Source: Rebecca billardiae RCC1528
Lineage: Eukaryota > Haptophyta
Direction of reading: 5' to 3'
NCBI GenBank assembly: GCA_965240325.2
Contig: OZ251232.1
Span: 1,798,001-1,862,000, forward strand
DNA length: 64,000 bases
In this document: positions 1 through 11,614 of the stretch, piece after piece
Position numbering within the stretch: position 1 is the stretch's first letter
Layout: every line of letters begins with the position of its first letter
Notes under the pieces: generated by a model
The model's database searches: none
The model's input: the letters and a program-made list of their open reading frames with translations, nothing else
What the model was told of the DNA's origin: nothing
Program-made: the position numbers and the translations under genes

Positions 1-1
1 T

Positions 2-370
2 CCTCCTCGGCATGCACAGCGGCTTTGGCATGCGCTGCGCGCACATGAACGCGACCTCCGCTGGCGGGGTGTCTGCACCGAGCACAAGGACGGCAAGGTC
101 AGCGTGCTCATCACATGCCAAGACGACGAGTCGTCGTATCAAGCGGCGCGTCGCAGTCGTCTGCAGTCGTCCCGACAGCGCCAACGTGTCCTCGGCTTGC
201 TCACCACCGTTGTCCCTGAGGGCCTTGCGCATCACACGTGGCGCATCCCTCAGCGACGCTCTGGTGTCGTCGAGCTTCGCGAAGGGCTCTTGTCCGCACA
301 AGCGGCCTGGAGTCGTGCCTCTGCGGCTGCAATCGCCTCTTCAGGCCGCAACACGCGGTTGTCCAGCTGA
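2..370 (+). CDS. Possible 3' end of an unrecognised coding region (partial)
   Basis: An open frame enters from the left edge and stops at 370. Its first part is mixed in composition (charged and aromatic residues around RDLRWRGVCTEHKDGK), unlike the Ala/Arg-only shadows elsewhere in the window, so it may be the last exon of a gene lying outside. No family was recognised and no splice acceptor could be fixed. It could equally be a chance open frame in GC-rich DNA. Confidence 0.2.
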   Translation, partial: PPRHAQRLWHALRAHERDLRWRGVCTEHKDGKVSVLITCQDDESSYQAARRSRLQSSRQRQRVLGLLTTVVPEGLAHHTWRIPQRRSGVVELREGLLSAQAAWSRASAAAIASSGRNTRLSS

Positions 371-1716
371 AATTGCGACGGGGCGTTGCTCAGGAGGTCC
401 GCCCAGTCGCTGGCGGCGCTGCCTGTCGCCATCGCCGCGCGCCCGGGCTCACGCCCACCGGCCGCGCCCGCTGGCTGGGTGTGTAATGGTGCTGTGCCGA
501 TTCGAGTGTGTAGCCGAAGAACTTCGTACACACTGATGTTCATTTTCGTTCACACCTGGGTACACACCAAATGTGCCCATACACACCATTTACACTCCAG
601 TTTTCACGCAGTGTATGCAAATAACTGAATACACTCGCGTCAAAAAATAATAACTGAATTTGGTCGTGGGGTGGCTCCGTTGGGATTTGAGCAACGAACG
701 ATGCCAACGGGCGCTGGCAGCCGGGCGTGGCGGTTGAGCTGCTGCCCGAGGTCGAGAGGGCGCCCGCGAGTCATCAGTCACTGAGCAAGGTCGATTAAGT
801 CTGACGATGGCTCGCTGACACTGAAGTGCTCCATAGATAGACCATATCCGCCAGAGGCCGAGGGTGGGCCGGGCCCGGGGCGGGCAATAAATAAACGATG
901 AAGCGTGATGCGGGTTGACGCGACAGCGGCGAGAGCAAGAGACCATTGCATGAGGGGCGACGCGGGCGAAGACAGATGATGTCGTCGCGCCGCCGAACGA
1001 TCAGGCGGGGAGCCGGGCCACACAGACAGCCAGCGACCTTACCGAGCAGAGCGGGGCTGTGGCGACTGCGGTGCACCTCCTGCAGCGGAGAGTGCACCCG
1101 GCAGTGCCCGATGCAGGCGATCCCCCTGCCCAGCTCGGCGCCTTCGTCGTGAGCAGCCCCATGGCGCCCCCGAGAGCGAAGCCTGATCGATCCGATAAGT
1201 CGTAGCGGTAATCAACCGAGTCCTGCAGGTGCGTCGCTGTGGGCCAGATTGGCCAGCGCACCAGGACTCCTGCGCGCGGCGGTGCGCGCGGGACAACGCA
1301 GCAGGAATGCCATGCAAGCGCCGGATTCTTGGCGTCGTCGCTCATAGACACTCAGGTATGGGTTCCCTATAACGCCACATATTATACGACTTAATGACGT
1401 GACAGTAATGTCAGTATGCTGAACGGGCAGGCGTCAGAGTCAGCAAGCTACGGTAGCCAGCAGATCGAGCAGCAGAGACAAACACCATTACACCAGGATC
1501 AGCGCTCCTCGCCGTCCTCGTCCCCCCCCCCCCCTTGTACTTGTAGTCGCCCATCATCACTCCATCATCGCCGAGCGGAAGCTCGACGCACCGTCTGGCG
1601 TCGACACACGCGCGCCACCGTGGTGGTCGCGGTGGCCACTCGCGTCGTCAGCCGTCGTCTCGAAGTAGTCGACAGTAGCCTGCTTATTAATCATTATTAT
1701 ACTGTACGTATATACG
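371..1716. other. Intergenic, no supported gene
   Basis: About 1.3 kb with only short overlapping open frames on both strands. An AT-rich patch lies around 600-660 and a C-run at about 1526-1535. Nothing here is recognisable as a gene, RNA or repeat. Confidence 0.5.
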
Positions 1717-1722
1717 ACTCTC

Positions 1723-1756
<34 letters not shown>

Positions 1757-1767
1757 ACTCTCTCTTA

Positions 1768-1798
<31 letters not shown>

Positions 1799-1799
1799 G
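1717..1799. repeat. (CT)n microsatellite
   Basis: Interrupted CT dinucleotide run of about 80 bp, broken by a few CAC, TAC and CC variants. It is followed by unremarkable sequence to about 2140. Confidence 0.95.
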
Positions 1800-2139
1800 T
1801 CAGACTCTGACTCTCAATATCTGCCGTACTGCGTCGGCCGCTCCGAGCGGCGATGACTGATGCGTCTGACTGAGTTAGCTCGGTCCTACCGCCTGTAGTA
1901 TTACTGTCCGCCAGCCGCGGCATCATTATCAATTACATGCGGTCGTCTACTACAATACACTAGCGGCTAGTAGTAGCTACCCTCCGTCAGCAATCATCAG
2001 CCTAGTTCTTCCGGCCACACGGCGCCTCCATCCACGATGCCCGATGACGCGACGACGTGCCGGCGGCGCCAAGCCTCTCTGGTGCTGACTGCTGATGGCA
2101 TGATGCGCGACATGCGGCGGCGTCAAGCTGCCGTGGTGG

Positions 2140-2675
2140 ATTATGCAGTTGGCAAGGCCAATGGCGGTCATAACATGCGGTTGGCAAGCCACCCGCGCGC
2201 CCTGCACCGCTGCACGTGCTCGAGCTCGGCGTCGTCATGTTATGCAGCTGCCGCACCGTCACTGTCTTGCCGACAGCCGAAGGGCGAGCACGACGGCGGC
2301 GCGCGACCGCATCCGAGGCGAGCATCACCGGATGTGCAGCAAGACGGTTCGATGCCAGCTGGACGATCATGGAGCCGTGCATGTCCCTGCAGAGCTGGCC
2401 GTGCCTCCGACGGCGGGCCGGCCGCTGCTGCCAGCGACTACGACACACCCAACATGGCTGGTAAGCTAGTGGTATGAGTGTTGGCTTGACCATCTGACGC
2501 CCGTGGCCGCGTCGCGCGAGTGAACGCTCGTCGACTTTGACGGCTTCCTTGCGCCCGCCGGCTCGAGCGCCCCGACAACGCCGACGTCGCTCGCACACAC
2601 CACCCAAGGCCAAGTGCGCGAGGAGCAAGTCACGCCAGTCACGCCCGCCTTTCGCTTGTTGCTTTTCGTCGCGCC
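2140..2675. repeat. Dispersed repeat, inverted relative to 3170-3845
   Basis: Read in reverse complement, 3170-3845 repeats this stretch with scattered differences. Shared blocks include TTGGCAAGCCACCCGCGCGC, GACAGCCGAAGGGCGAGC and CGACTTTGACGGC. The second copy contains an extra internal duplication. This copy lies just outside the large palindromic element, whose left flanking repeat falls at its right end. No coding function was recognised. Confidence 0.8.
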
Positions 2676-2886
2676 CAATGACCAATACGGTTTGGCGCTT
2701 TTCGGCCAACTCAACAGAAGGATGTTGTTCTGTTGAGTTGGCCGATCGGCGAGGGGGGGGGGGGGTGGGCTCGACAACAGGGCCCAGGCTCTGTTGAGTT
2801 GAGCTTGGAGGCCAGCTGGACTCGACAGAAGAATGCTCTGTTGAGTCGGTCGGACGTTGGCGGCCTCTCGACAGAGCCCTGGTCTG

Positions 2887-3125
2887 CACTCTACTGAAGC
2901 GCGACTCGCTCGCTCGGGCCGAAAATCTGGCGAAATCTGCATCTTTCAGACTCTTTCAGACTTTTTCGGGACTAAGCACCAGATCGCACCAGATCGATAA
3001 CAATCTGCACTCTACTACTAAAGCGCGACTCGAGAGCTCGCTCGGCAAAAAATCTGGCGAAATCTGCATCTTTCAGACTCTTTCAGACTTTTTCGGGACT
3101 AAGCACCAGATCGACATCTGCCAGA
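2887..3125. repeat. Tandem duplication, 121-bp period
   Basis: Two adjacent copies begin CACTCTACT at 2887 and 3008. Both run through AATCTGGCGAAATCTGCATC and a TCAGACTCTTTCAGAC stretch to ACTAAGCACCAGATCG, with small indels between them. Confidence 0.85.
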
Positions 3126-4075
3126 TCGACATCTGCCGCCGCGCTCCGGACTGTCTGTGTCCGGACTGTGGTTGGGCGCGGCGAGCGAAAAGCGATGGCG
3201 GGCGTGCCTTGCGCCCCGCGCGCTCAACCTTTGGGTGACGGCGTGCTCGCGACGTCGGCGTTGTCGGGGCGGTCGAGCCGGCGGGCACAGGGAGGCCGTC
3301 AAAGTCGATGAGCGTTCGCTCGCGCGACGCGGCCGCGGGCGTTCGGATGGTCCGGCCAGCACTCGTCCCAGCGCTGCGGCGTGTCGTCGTCCCGGTCGGC
3401 GTCGGCAGCGGCCGGCCCGCCGCAGAGCACGGCCAGCTCTGCAGGGACATGCACTGCTCCATGAGCGTCCAGCTGGCATCGAACCGTCTCGCTGCACATC
3501 GGCTGATGTTCGCCTCGGATGCGGGCCGCGCGCCGCCGTCGTGCTCGCCCTTCGGCTGTCGGCAAGACAGGGACGATGCCAGCTGCATGAGATGACGACG
3601 CCGCAGCTCGAGCACGTGCTGGCATCGAACCGTCTCGCTGCACATCCGCTGACGTTCGCCTCGGATGCGGCCGCGCGCCGCCGCTCGAGCTCGCCCTTCG
3701 GCTGCCGGCAAGACAGGGACGATGGCAGCTCAGCATGAGATGACGATGACGCCGCAGCTCGAGCACGTGCAGGGCGCGCGGGTGGCTTGCCAACCGCGTG
3801 CTATGACCGGCGTTGGCCTTGCCAGCTGCATTATCTATGACGACAACGCGCCGACCTCGAGCGCACGGTCGCGCGGGCCGAACAACACTTTGCAGCACTC
3901 TTCCAAGCCGCCTCACAGCCGGTCAACGCAGCCGGCGCGGCCCGGCACGACGTCGACTGCCGCCAGGCGAGCGGGGCTCCGAGGTGTCCTTGTCAAGTGC
4001 GGTGGTGACGCCCGCATGGTCCTTGCCCGATGGGCCGGCCGCGCCCGCCCGGGACGAGCGGGGCAGAACAGCCTA
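2887..4075. mobile_element. 1,189-bp insertion in the left arm, GTCTG duplication
   Basis: In the right arm the sequence reads GGTCTG directly followed by TTGAGT. In the left arm the same junction is split by 1,189 bp, with GTCTG repeated on both sides (2882-2886 and 4076-4080). The right arm is therefore the empty site and this is a later insertion. No terminal inverted repeats are obvious. Inside are a 121-bp tandem duplication and the inverted relative of 2140-2675. Transposon class is unknown. Confidence 0.7.
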
Positions 4076-4080
4076 GTCTG

Positions 4081-5584
4081 TTGAGTTGATCGTTGGTGGA
4101 CACCGGTGATGGGGGTGCCTTGGGGCGCACCGACGGCGTAAAGGCGCTGCGGGCGCTGCGGTGCGCGCGACGGCGGCGCGCCCGGTGGCGCTGCTGTTGG
4201 AAGCTACTGCGCCCCTCTCCACCTCGCGCGCTTCGCTCGTCGTCGCCGTCTCCGCACCTGCTACCGGCATGCACGCGTGCGCAGCGCCTCGGACGCCCGT
4301 TGACGGCGCGCGCCCCGGCAACCGCCCATCACCGGCGGCGGCGAGTGCTGTTGCGCTTGGATGGAATCGGATGGTCTGCTGATAGTTGGACCAACCAACC
4401 AACGCCCTCGGTGGGCTTGGGCTTTGGTGTACGGAGCGTTCGGTGGAACTTGAGCCTCGGCACATTTCCCAGCGAAGTGGCCCACCTCGACGTGGCTGGC
4501 ACGCTCGTCACGCGCTCCCGAGCGCTCGTTTCGCGGTGCCGCAGGCCTTGGGCAGACCAGTCAGACATGGCGCGACCGCATTACCGGGCCATGTGCGCAC
4601 CACATCCGCGCTACGTGGCCTGCGCTCTGGACGACTGGGAGTCAATGCCCGGACCCACTGCATTCCACTGCCCCGCATGCACCCCGAGTCACCGTCAGAA
4701 GGCGTCGACGAGCGCAGAGCGCCCGAGCGGGTGCGCGGGAGTTCAACCAACTCGTGTACCTTCTTGCAAGCACCAGTGGCGAGGTCGCACGCCCAATCGT
4801 GACCAGCCGTGGAACTTGAGCCGGTCGGCAGCAAAACCACCGTGTGGCGGCCGAGATGAAGTAGCAGCGTGCAACTGCAAGGAGGAGGCGCGGTGCGTGT
4901 CCGCGGCTGGCGAGAGGCGTCCGGACCGTGATGTTCTCGGCCGCGTCCGCGCGCTTCCCGCCACCGCAGGCCCCGTGTACGCCCGTCGTCGCCCTCGCCG
5001 CGTGGGGCGTGGGCGCCCACCGAGCTCAAGTCCCATGGCAAGGAAGTACTGTACTGATCTACAGTTTACTATGATACAGTACGTAGTAAGATTTAACGTG
5101 CACACTTGGTTCAACAGTACGTAGTGATCTTGACAATGTGGCCGTGCACGCGGCAACAGGGCTCAGGCGGCCCAGTTGTCGAGTGCAGGCGTGTGTGGCT
5201 TGCGATGGCAGCCAGCCGTCAGCCGGGGCGCCACGCCCACGGTTCGCTGGTGGGCTGGCCCGATGGCGTCGCAGAGCTCACGCGTACGGGGGAGGAGGGC
5301 ATCGACGAGGAGACGACCAAGGGCGAGAAGCAGCCGGGGGCACGCAGCACGGGGCTCGGAGCATGCCGCCAGCACGCGTGCCTCCACACCGTCGCACGTC
5401 ACCCTTGCTCGTAGCTGTGCGCTGTGCTGCACTCATCTCACCATCGCCCATGCTACGGGCGCGGCCGGGTGGTGGACATCTACCTGTCGGCGCAGCACTG
5501 GCATCGGTGGTCGCCAGACACTTCTCGACTTGCTCTGCGCGTGACAGCAAGGAGACGGCAGCGCCACAGCTGTGTGAGCAGATG
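4081..5584. repeat. Left arm of near-identical inverted repeat
   Basis: This block is repeated in reverse complement at 11615-13109 with only a few differences. A 343-codon frame (4093-5124) and overlapping frames on the other strand are open, but none resembles a known protein and the two arms keep different frames open. It ends with the block at 5060-5111 that reappears in part near the cytochrome c gene. Confidence 0.9.
5060..5111. repeat. Dispersed motif, copy 1 (in palindrome arm)
   Basis: Contains CTACAGTTTACTAT and, 20 bp on, TTTAACGTGCACACTTGGTT. The mirror copy is at 12088-12140 and a shortened copy lies at 63637-63672. Confidence 0.8.
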
Positions 5585-5769
5585 TCAGGTGCTGCTCTGC
5601 TCAGTGAGGCTGATAGACTGAGCACGCATGGCGGGCGCTGGCATTCCCCCGCATCCATGAGCCCAACAGGTGCATAGCCGTGCCCAGGAGCGCAGGACCA
5701 ACCGCCCGGTGCTGCTTCAAACACCTGCGCCCCACGCTGCAGGCAGGATGAGGGGCGCTCGACTCTACG

Positions 5770-8200
5770 CCGCACGCGGCGGCAGCAGCTGGGCCGCTGG
5801 GATGGTCCTGCGCGGATGACGGCGGTCGCCGCGGCTGACAGCTTGGTGTCACTGGTTCGACGGGCCTGGACGACGGACGCGCCGAGCACGGTGACGCTGT
5901 TCGATGCGCCCACGGCACTGCCCAGCGCGCTGGAGGCGTCGCCATCTGGTGCTGCTGTGCCTGCGCCCAGCTTGGGCAGCAGCAGCTGCGCTCAACTCCC
6001 CGCCGCGGGCAGCGGCAGGGATGGTGCCACGGCGGGCGGCGGCGGTCGACGTAGCTGTCAGCTCGGCGGTGCACGCCCGAGGGGCGTGGGCGCTGGACGC
6101 ACCGAGCGCGGTGACGCTGCTCGCCTCGACCATCGCGCTGGAGCCGCTGCCATCCGGTGCTGCTGCGCCCGCGCCCAGCCGGGGCATCAGCAGCTGCGCT
6201 CAACTCCGCGCCGTGTGCGGCAGCAGCAGCAGGGATGGTGCCACGGCGGGCGGCGGCGGTCCACGGAGCTGTCAGCTCGGCGGTGCACGCCCGAGGGGCG
6301 TGGGCGGTGGGCGCATCGAGCGCCGTGACGCTGCTCGCCTCGCCCATCGCGCTGGAGCCGCTGCCATCCGGTGCTGCTGCGCCCGCGCGGGCAGCAGCAG
6401 CAGCGCTCGACTCCGCGCCGCGTGCGGCGGCAGCAGCAGGGATGGTGCCACGGCGGGCGGCGGCGGTCGACGGAGCTGTCAGCTCGGCGGTGCACGCCCG
6501 AGGGGCGTGGGCGGTGGGCGTACCGAGCGCCGTGGCGCTGCTCGCCTCGCCCATGGCGCTGGAGCCGCTGCCATCCGACGCTGCTGCGCCCGCGCCCAGC
6601 CGTGGCAGCAGCAGCAGCGCTCGACTCCGCGCCGCGTGCGGCGGCAGCAGCAGGGATGGTGCCACGGCGGGCGGCGGCGGTCGACGTAGCTGGAAGCTCG
6701 GCGGTGCACGCCCAAGGGGCGTGGGCGCTGGACGCACCGAGCGCCGTGACGCTGCTCGCCTCGCCCATCGCGCTGGAGCCGCTGCCATCCGGTGCTGCTG
6801 CGCCCGCGCCCAGCCGTGGCAGCAGCAGCAGCGCTCGACTCCGCGCCGCGTGCGGCGGCAGCAGCAGGGATGGTGCCACGGCGGGCGGCGGCGGTCGTCG
6901 TAGCTGGAAGCTCGGCGGTGCACGCCCGAGGGGCGTGGGCGCTGGACGCACCGAGCGCCGTGACGCTGCTCGCCTCGCCCATCGCGCTGGAGCCGCTACC
7001 ATCCGGTGCTGCTGCGCCCGCGCCCAGCCGTGGCAGCAGCAGCAGCGCTCGACTCCGCGCCGCGTGCGGCGGCAGCAGCAGGGATGGTGCCACGGCGGGC
7101 GGCGGCGGTCGACGCAGCTGGAAGCTCGGCGGTGCACGCCCGAGGGGCGTGGGCGCTGGACGCACCGAGCGCCGTGACGCTGCTCGCCTCGCCCATCGCG
7201 CTGGAGCCGCTGCCATCCGGTGCTGCTGCGCCCGCGCCCAGCTTGGGCAGCAGCAGCAGCGCTCGACTCCGCGCCGCGTGCGGCGGCAGCAGCAGGGATG
7301 GTGCCACGGCGGGCGGCGGCGGTCGTCGTAGCTGGAAGCTCGGCGGTGCACGCCCGAGGGGCGTGGGCGCTGGACGCACCGAGCGCCGTGACGCTGCTCG
7401 CCTCGCCCATCGCGCTGGAGCCGCTACCATCCGGTGCTGCTGCGCCCGCGCCCAGCTTGGGCAGCAGCAGCAGCGCTCGACTCCGCGCCGCGTGCGGCGG
7501 CAGCAGCAGGGATGGTGCCACGGCGGGCGGCGGCGGTCGACGGAGCTGTCAGCTCGGCGGTGCACGCCCGAGGGGCGTGGGCGCTGGACGCACCGAGCGC
7601 CGTGACGCTGCTCGCCTCGCCCATCGCGCTGGAGCCGCTGCCATCCGGTGCTGCTGCGCCCGCGCCCAGCTTGGGCAGCAGCAGCAGCGCTCGACTCCGC
7701 GCCGCGTGCGGCAGCAGCAGCAGGGATGGTGCCACGGCGGGCGGCGGCGGTCGACGGAGCTGGAAGCTCGGCGGTGCACGCCCGAGGGGCGTGGGCGGTG
7801 GGCGCACCGAGCGCGGTGCCGCTGCTCGCCTCGCCCATGGCGCTCGAGCCGCTGCCATCCGACGCTGCTGCGCCCGCGCCCAGCTTGGGCAGCAGCGGCT
7901 GCGCTCGACTCCGCGCCGCGTGCGGCGGCAGCAGCAGGGATCGTGCTACGGTGGGCGACGGTGGTCTCTAGAGCTGAAAGCTCGGCGGTGTGCGCCTGAG
8001 GGCCCTGGGCGGCGGGCGCATTGAGCGCGCTGACGCCTCTCGCCTCGCCTGGCGCGCTGGAGACGCTCCCATCCGATGCTGCTGCGCCTGCGCCCTGGCG
8101 CGCTGAGTGCGGCTGCAGCATCAGGGATGGCGCCACGGCGGGCGGGCGGCGGTGGATGCAGCTATCAGCTCGGTGCTGCACGCGCGAGGGGCCTGGGCGG
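5770..8200 (+). repeat. 214-bp satellite array, left half
   Basis: About eleven tandem units. Successive copies of the GGTGCTGCTGCGCC block are 214 bp apart (6792, 7006, 7220, 7434, 7648). The outermost units and the innermost units beyond 7960 are more diverged. Because 214 is not a multiple of three, long open frames step through all three frames. These frames are almost only Ala, Arg, Pro, Ser, Gly and Cys, and are read here as satellite by-products, not genes. Confidence 0.9.
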
Positions 8201-8224
8201 AAGGCGCGCGCAATGCAGTGACGC

Positions 8225-9035
8225 TGATACACGCAAGCCCGGCGGCGCAGACCCGAGTCGTAGCCCGGCAGGTAGGCGGCACAGTAGTAGCGTAGTTTTC
8301 GTCACGGCATCGATCAGCATCGATCACGCGCATCATCACTGGCTACGACATCAGCGCATCCCGGCCTACACGGGACGGAGGCGGAGTGGCGTATATATAT
8401 ATATATCGCGTCGATCAGACTGACGCAGTCCGCGCGCAACTGAGCATCAGCAGGCAGTCCGACCGGGCCGTCTCCCGATCCGCGGCCACCGTTCGTCCGA
8501 CGAAGTCACATCACCACACCGTCACAGCGCAGATATATATATATATATCCGGAGCATACATATACGCAGTCGTGATGCCTGATGGCGCCACGGTTGTGCT
8601 GGCGGCTCACAGTCACACTCGATCAGTCGTCGCGTCCGGGTATAATAATAAGTGCGATGAAGCAGTACTTAGTATGAGTATAGTCTGCTGCGCTGATGGC
8701 TTAGCAGTCGTCGATCTGCTTATTACGACTACTGCTGTTCTTAGTCTTACGGGCGGACTATACGGCTCAATAAACTCAATGATGTAGCAGCGCGCAGTAG
8801 TCGACATCACTCATCAGAGTAATAAGCTCAGTGACTAAGCTGACGACGATGAGGCGACTACGTGACGCGCGCAGTACTAGATCCGCGCCGACCGTCAGCT
8901 TATAGGCGTCATATTATCATATCCGGGCACCGTGCTACACTCCGGCGCGACACGGTCAGCTGGTCAGCAGCTAGTAGAGTCGTAGTTTATAACGACCGGT
9001 CGTCGGCGTGCCAAGCAGTACTCAGCACCGCCCGA
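8225..9035. other. Central spacer of the palindrome
   Basis: About 0.8 kb of lower-GC, non-repeated sequence between the two satellite halves, with short (TA)n runs at about 8393-8406 and 8532-8550. No gene was recognised. It is the loop expected if the arms pair. Confidence 0.7.
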
Positions 9036-9099
9036 CCACCGCCGCCGGCCTGGCTGTGGCACCTCCCTGCTGCTACCACCGCATGCGGCGCGAAGCCTC

Positions 9100-11430
9100 C
9101 TGAGCGCAGCTACTGCCAGCTCGGCATCGAATGGCAGAGGCTCGAGCGCGCTACGGAACGAGGCGAGCGGCGACACCACGCTCGGTGCGTCCAGCGCCCA
9201 CGCCTCTCGGGTGGGCACTGCCAAGCTTTCAGCTGCTGCGGCCGCCCGCCGTGGCACCATCCCTGCTGCTGCCGCCGCACGCGGCGCGGAGTCGAGCGCT
9301 GCCGCTGCTGCCCAAGCTGGGCGCCGGCGCAGCAGCGTCGGATGGCAGCGGCTCCAGTGCCATGGGCAAGGCGAGCAGCGGCACCGCGTTCGGTGCGCCC
9401 ACCGCCCACGCCCCTCGGGCGTGCACCGCCGAGCTGACAGCTGCGTCGACAGCCGCCGCCCGCCATGGCACCATCCCTGCTGCTGCTGCCGCACGCGGCG
9501 CGGAGTCGAGCGCTGCTACTGCTGCCACGGCTGGGCGCGGGCGCAGCAGCACCGGATGGCAGCGGCTCCAGCGCCATGGGCGAGGCGAGCAGCGTCACCG
9601 CGTTCGGTGCCTCCAGCGCCCACGCCCCTCGGGCGTGCACCGCCGAGCTGACAGCTGCGTCGACAGCCGCCGCCCGCCATGGCACCATCCCTGCTGCTGC
9701 CGCCGCACGCGGCGCGGAGTCGAGCGCTGCCGCTGCTGCCCAAGCTGGGCGCCGGCGCAGCAGCGTCGGATGGCAGCGGCTCCAGTGCCATGGGCGAGGC
9801 GAGCAGCGTCACCGCGTTCGGTGCCTCCAGCGCCCACGCCCCTCGGGCGTGCACCGCCGAGCTCACAGCTGCGTCGACAGCCGCCGCCCGCCATGGCACC
9901 ATCCCTGCTGCTGCTGCCGCACGCGGCGCGGAGTCGAGCGCTGCTGCTGCTGCCACGGCTGGGCGCGGGCGCAGCAGCACCGGATGGCAGCGGCTCCAGC
10001 GCGATGGGCGAGGCGAGCAGCGTCACGGCGTTCGGTGCCTCCAGCGCCTACGCCCCTCGGGCGTGCACCGCCGAGCTTCCAGCTGCGTCGACCGCCGCCG
10101 CCCGCCGTGGCACCATCCCTGCTGCTGCCGCCGCACGCGGCGCGGAGTCGAGCGCTGCTGCTGCTGCCACGGCTGGGCGCGGGCGCAGTAGCACCGGATG
10201 GCAGCGGCTCCAGCGCCATGGGCGAGGAGAGCAGCGTCACCGCGTTCGGTGCCTCCAGCGCCCACGCCCCTCGGGCGTGCACCGCCGAGCTGACAGCTCC
10301 GTCGACCGCCGCCGCCCGCCATGGCACCATCCCTGCTGCTGCTGCCGCACGCGGCGCGGAGTTGAGCGCTGCCGCTGCTGCCACGGCTGGGCGCGGGCGC
10401 AGCAGCGTCGGATGGCAGCGGCTCCAGCGCCATGGGCGAGGCGAGCAGCGTCACGGCGCTCGGTGCGCCCAGCGCCCACGCCCCTCGGGCGTGCACCGCC
10501 GAGCTTCCAGCTGCGTCGACCGCCGCCGCCCGCCGTGGCACCATCCCTGCTGCTGCCGCCGCACGCGGCGCGGAGTTGAGCGCTGCCGCTGCTGCCCTGG
10601 CCGGGCGCGGGCGCAGCAGCGTCGGATGGCAGCGGCTCCAGCGCGATGGGCGAGGCGAGCAGCGTCACGGCGCTCGGTGCGCCCAGCGCCCACGCCCCTC
10701 GGGCGTGCACCGCCGAGCTTCCAGCTCCGTCGACCGCCGCCGCCCGCCGTGGCACCATCCCTGCTGCTGCTGCCGCACGCGGCGCGGAGTCGAGCGCTGC
10801 TGCTGCTGCCACGGCTGGGCGCGGGCGCAGCAGCACCGGATGGCAGCGGCTCCAGCGCGATGGGCGAGGCGAGCAGCGTCACGGCGCTCGGTGCGCCCAG
10901 CGCCCACGCCTCTCGGGCGTGCACCGCCGAGCTTCCAGCTGCGTTGACCGCCGCCGCCCGCCGTGGCACCATCCCTGCTTGTGCCGCCAATGCGGCGCGG
11001 AGTCGAGCGCTGCTGCAGCTGGGCCCCAGCTGGGCGCAGGCACAGCAGCACCAGATGGGAGCGGCTCCAGCGCGCTGGGCAGTGCCGTGGTCGCGTGGAG
11101 TGACGTCAACGCGCTCGACGCGTACGTCGCCGTGGCCCCTCGAGCGAGCGACACCGAGCTGTCATCTGCGGCGAACGCCGTCATCCGCAGCGGGACCATC
11201 CCAGCAGCTGCTGCCGCATGCGGAGCAGATTCGCCGAGCGTGGCTGCTGCTGGTGTTGGCCCGGATGGGCGCGGGCGCAGCATCATCAGTTGCCAGCGAC
11301 CCCATCGCGGTGGACGCGATGGGCTAGGTCGCTACTTTCGGCGCGCCATTGCCCAGGCCGTTCAAGCGAGCACCACCGAGCTGATAGCTGGAGCGACTGC
11401 CGCCGCCCGTCGTGGTACTGTACTGCTGCT
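9100..11430 (-). repeat. 214-bp satellite array, right half (inverted)
   Basis: The same satellite in opposite orientation, beginning with diverged units at about 9100 and ending in a diverged unit at about 11000-11430. Strings such as CCACGGCTGGGCGCGGGCGC recur every 214 bp. Together with the left half it forms the core of the palindrome. Confidence 0.9.
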
Positions 11431-11614
11431 TGCTGCTGCAGCATCAACAGCGCCGCTACTACTATTACCAGCAGCGCTGGGCGCGTGTATCCGAAGCAGC
11501 ACCGTACTGTATTGATGGCCCTGCCGTCTGAGTAGGGGAACATGCCAGTAGCTCGCATGCACCAGGATTGCAGTCCATGCCAGTACTGCCTCGCCGAGTA
11601 GAGTAGTAGGACCT

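Noticed and set aside
1001-1351. Minus-strand frame beginning MSMSDDAKNPALAW with a FALGGAMGLL stretch
   Set aside because: Tim17-like or small inner-membrane protein was considered because of the Gly-rich hydrophobic run, but the match is too short and flanking sequence does not support it.
4093-5124. 343-codon frame in the left palindrome arm, with a related frame at 12397-13146
   Set aside because: The two arms keep different lengths and endings, the composition is unconvincing and no family is recognised; kept only as repeat sequence.
5601-11327. Frames up to 620 codons across the 214-bp satellite
   Set aside because: They change unit phase every repeat and exist on both strands and in both arms; by-products of stop-poor satellite DNA.
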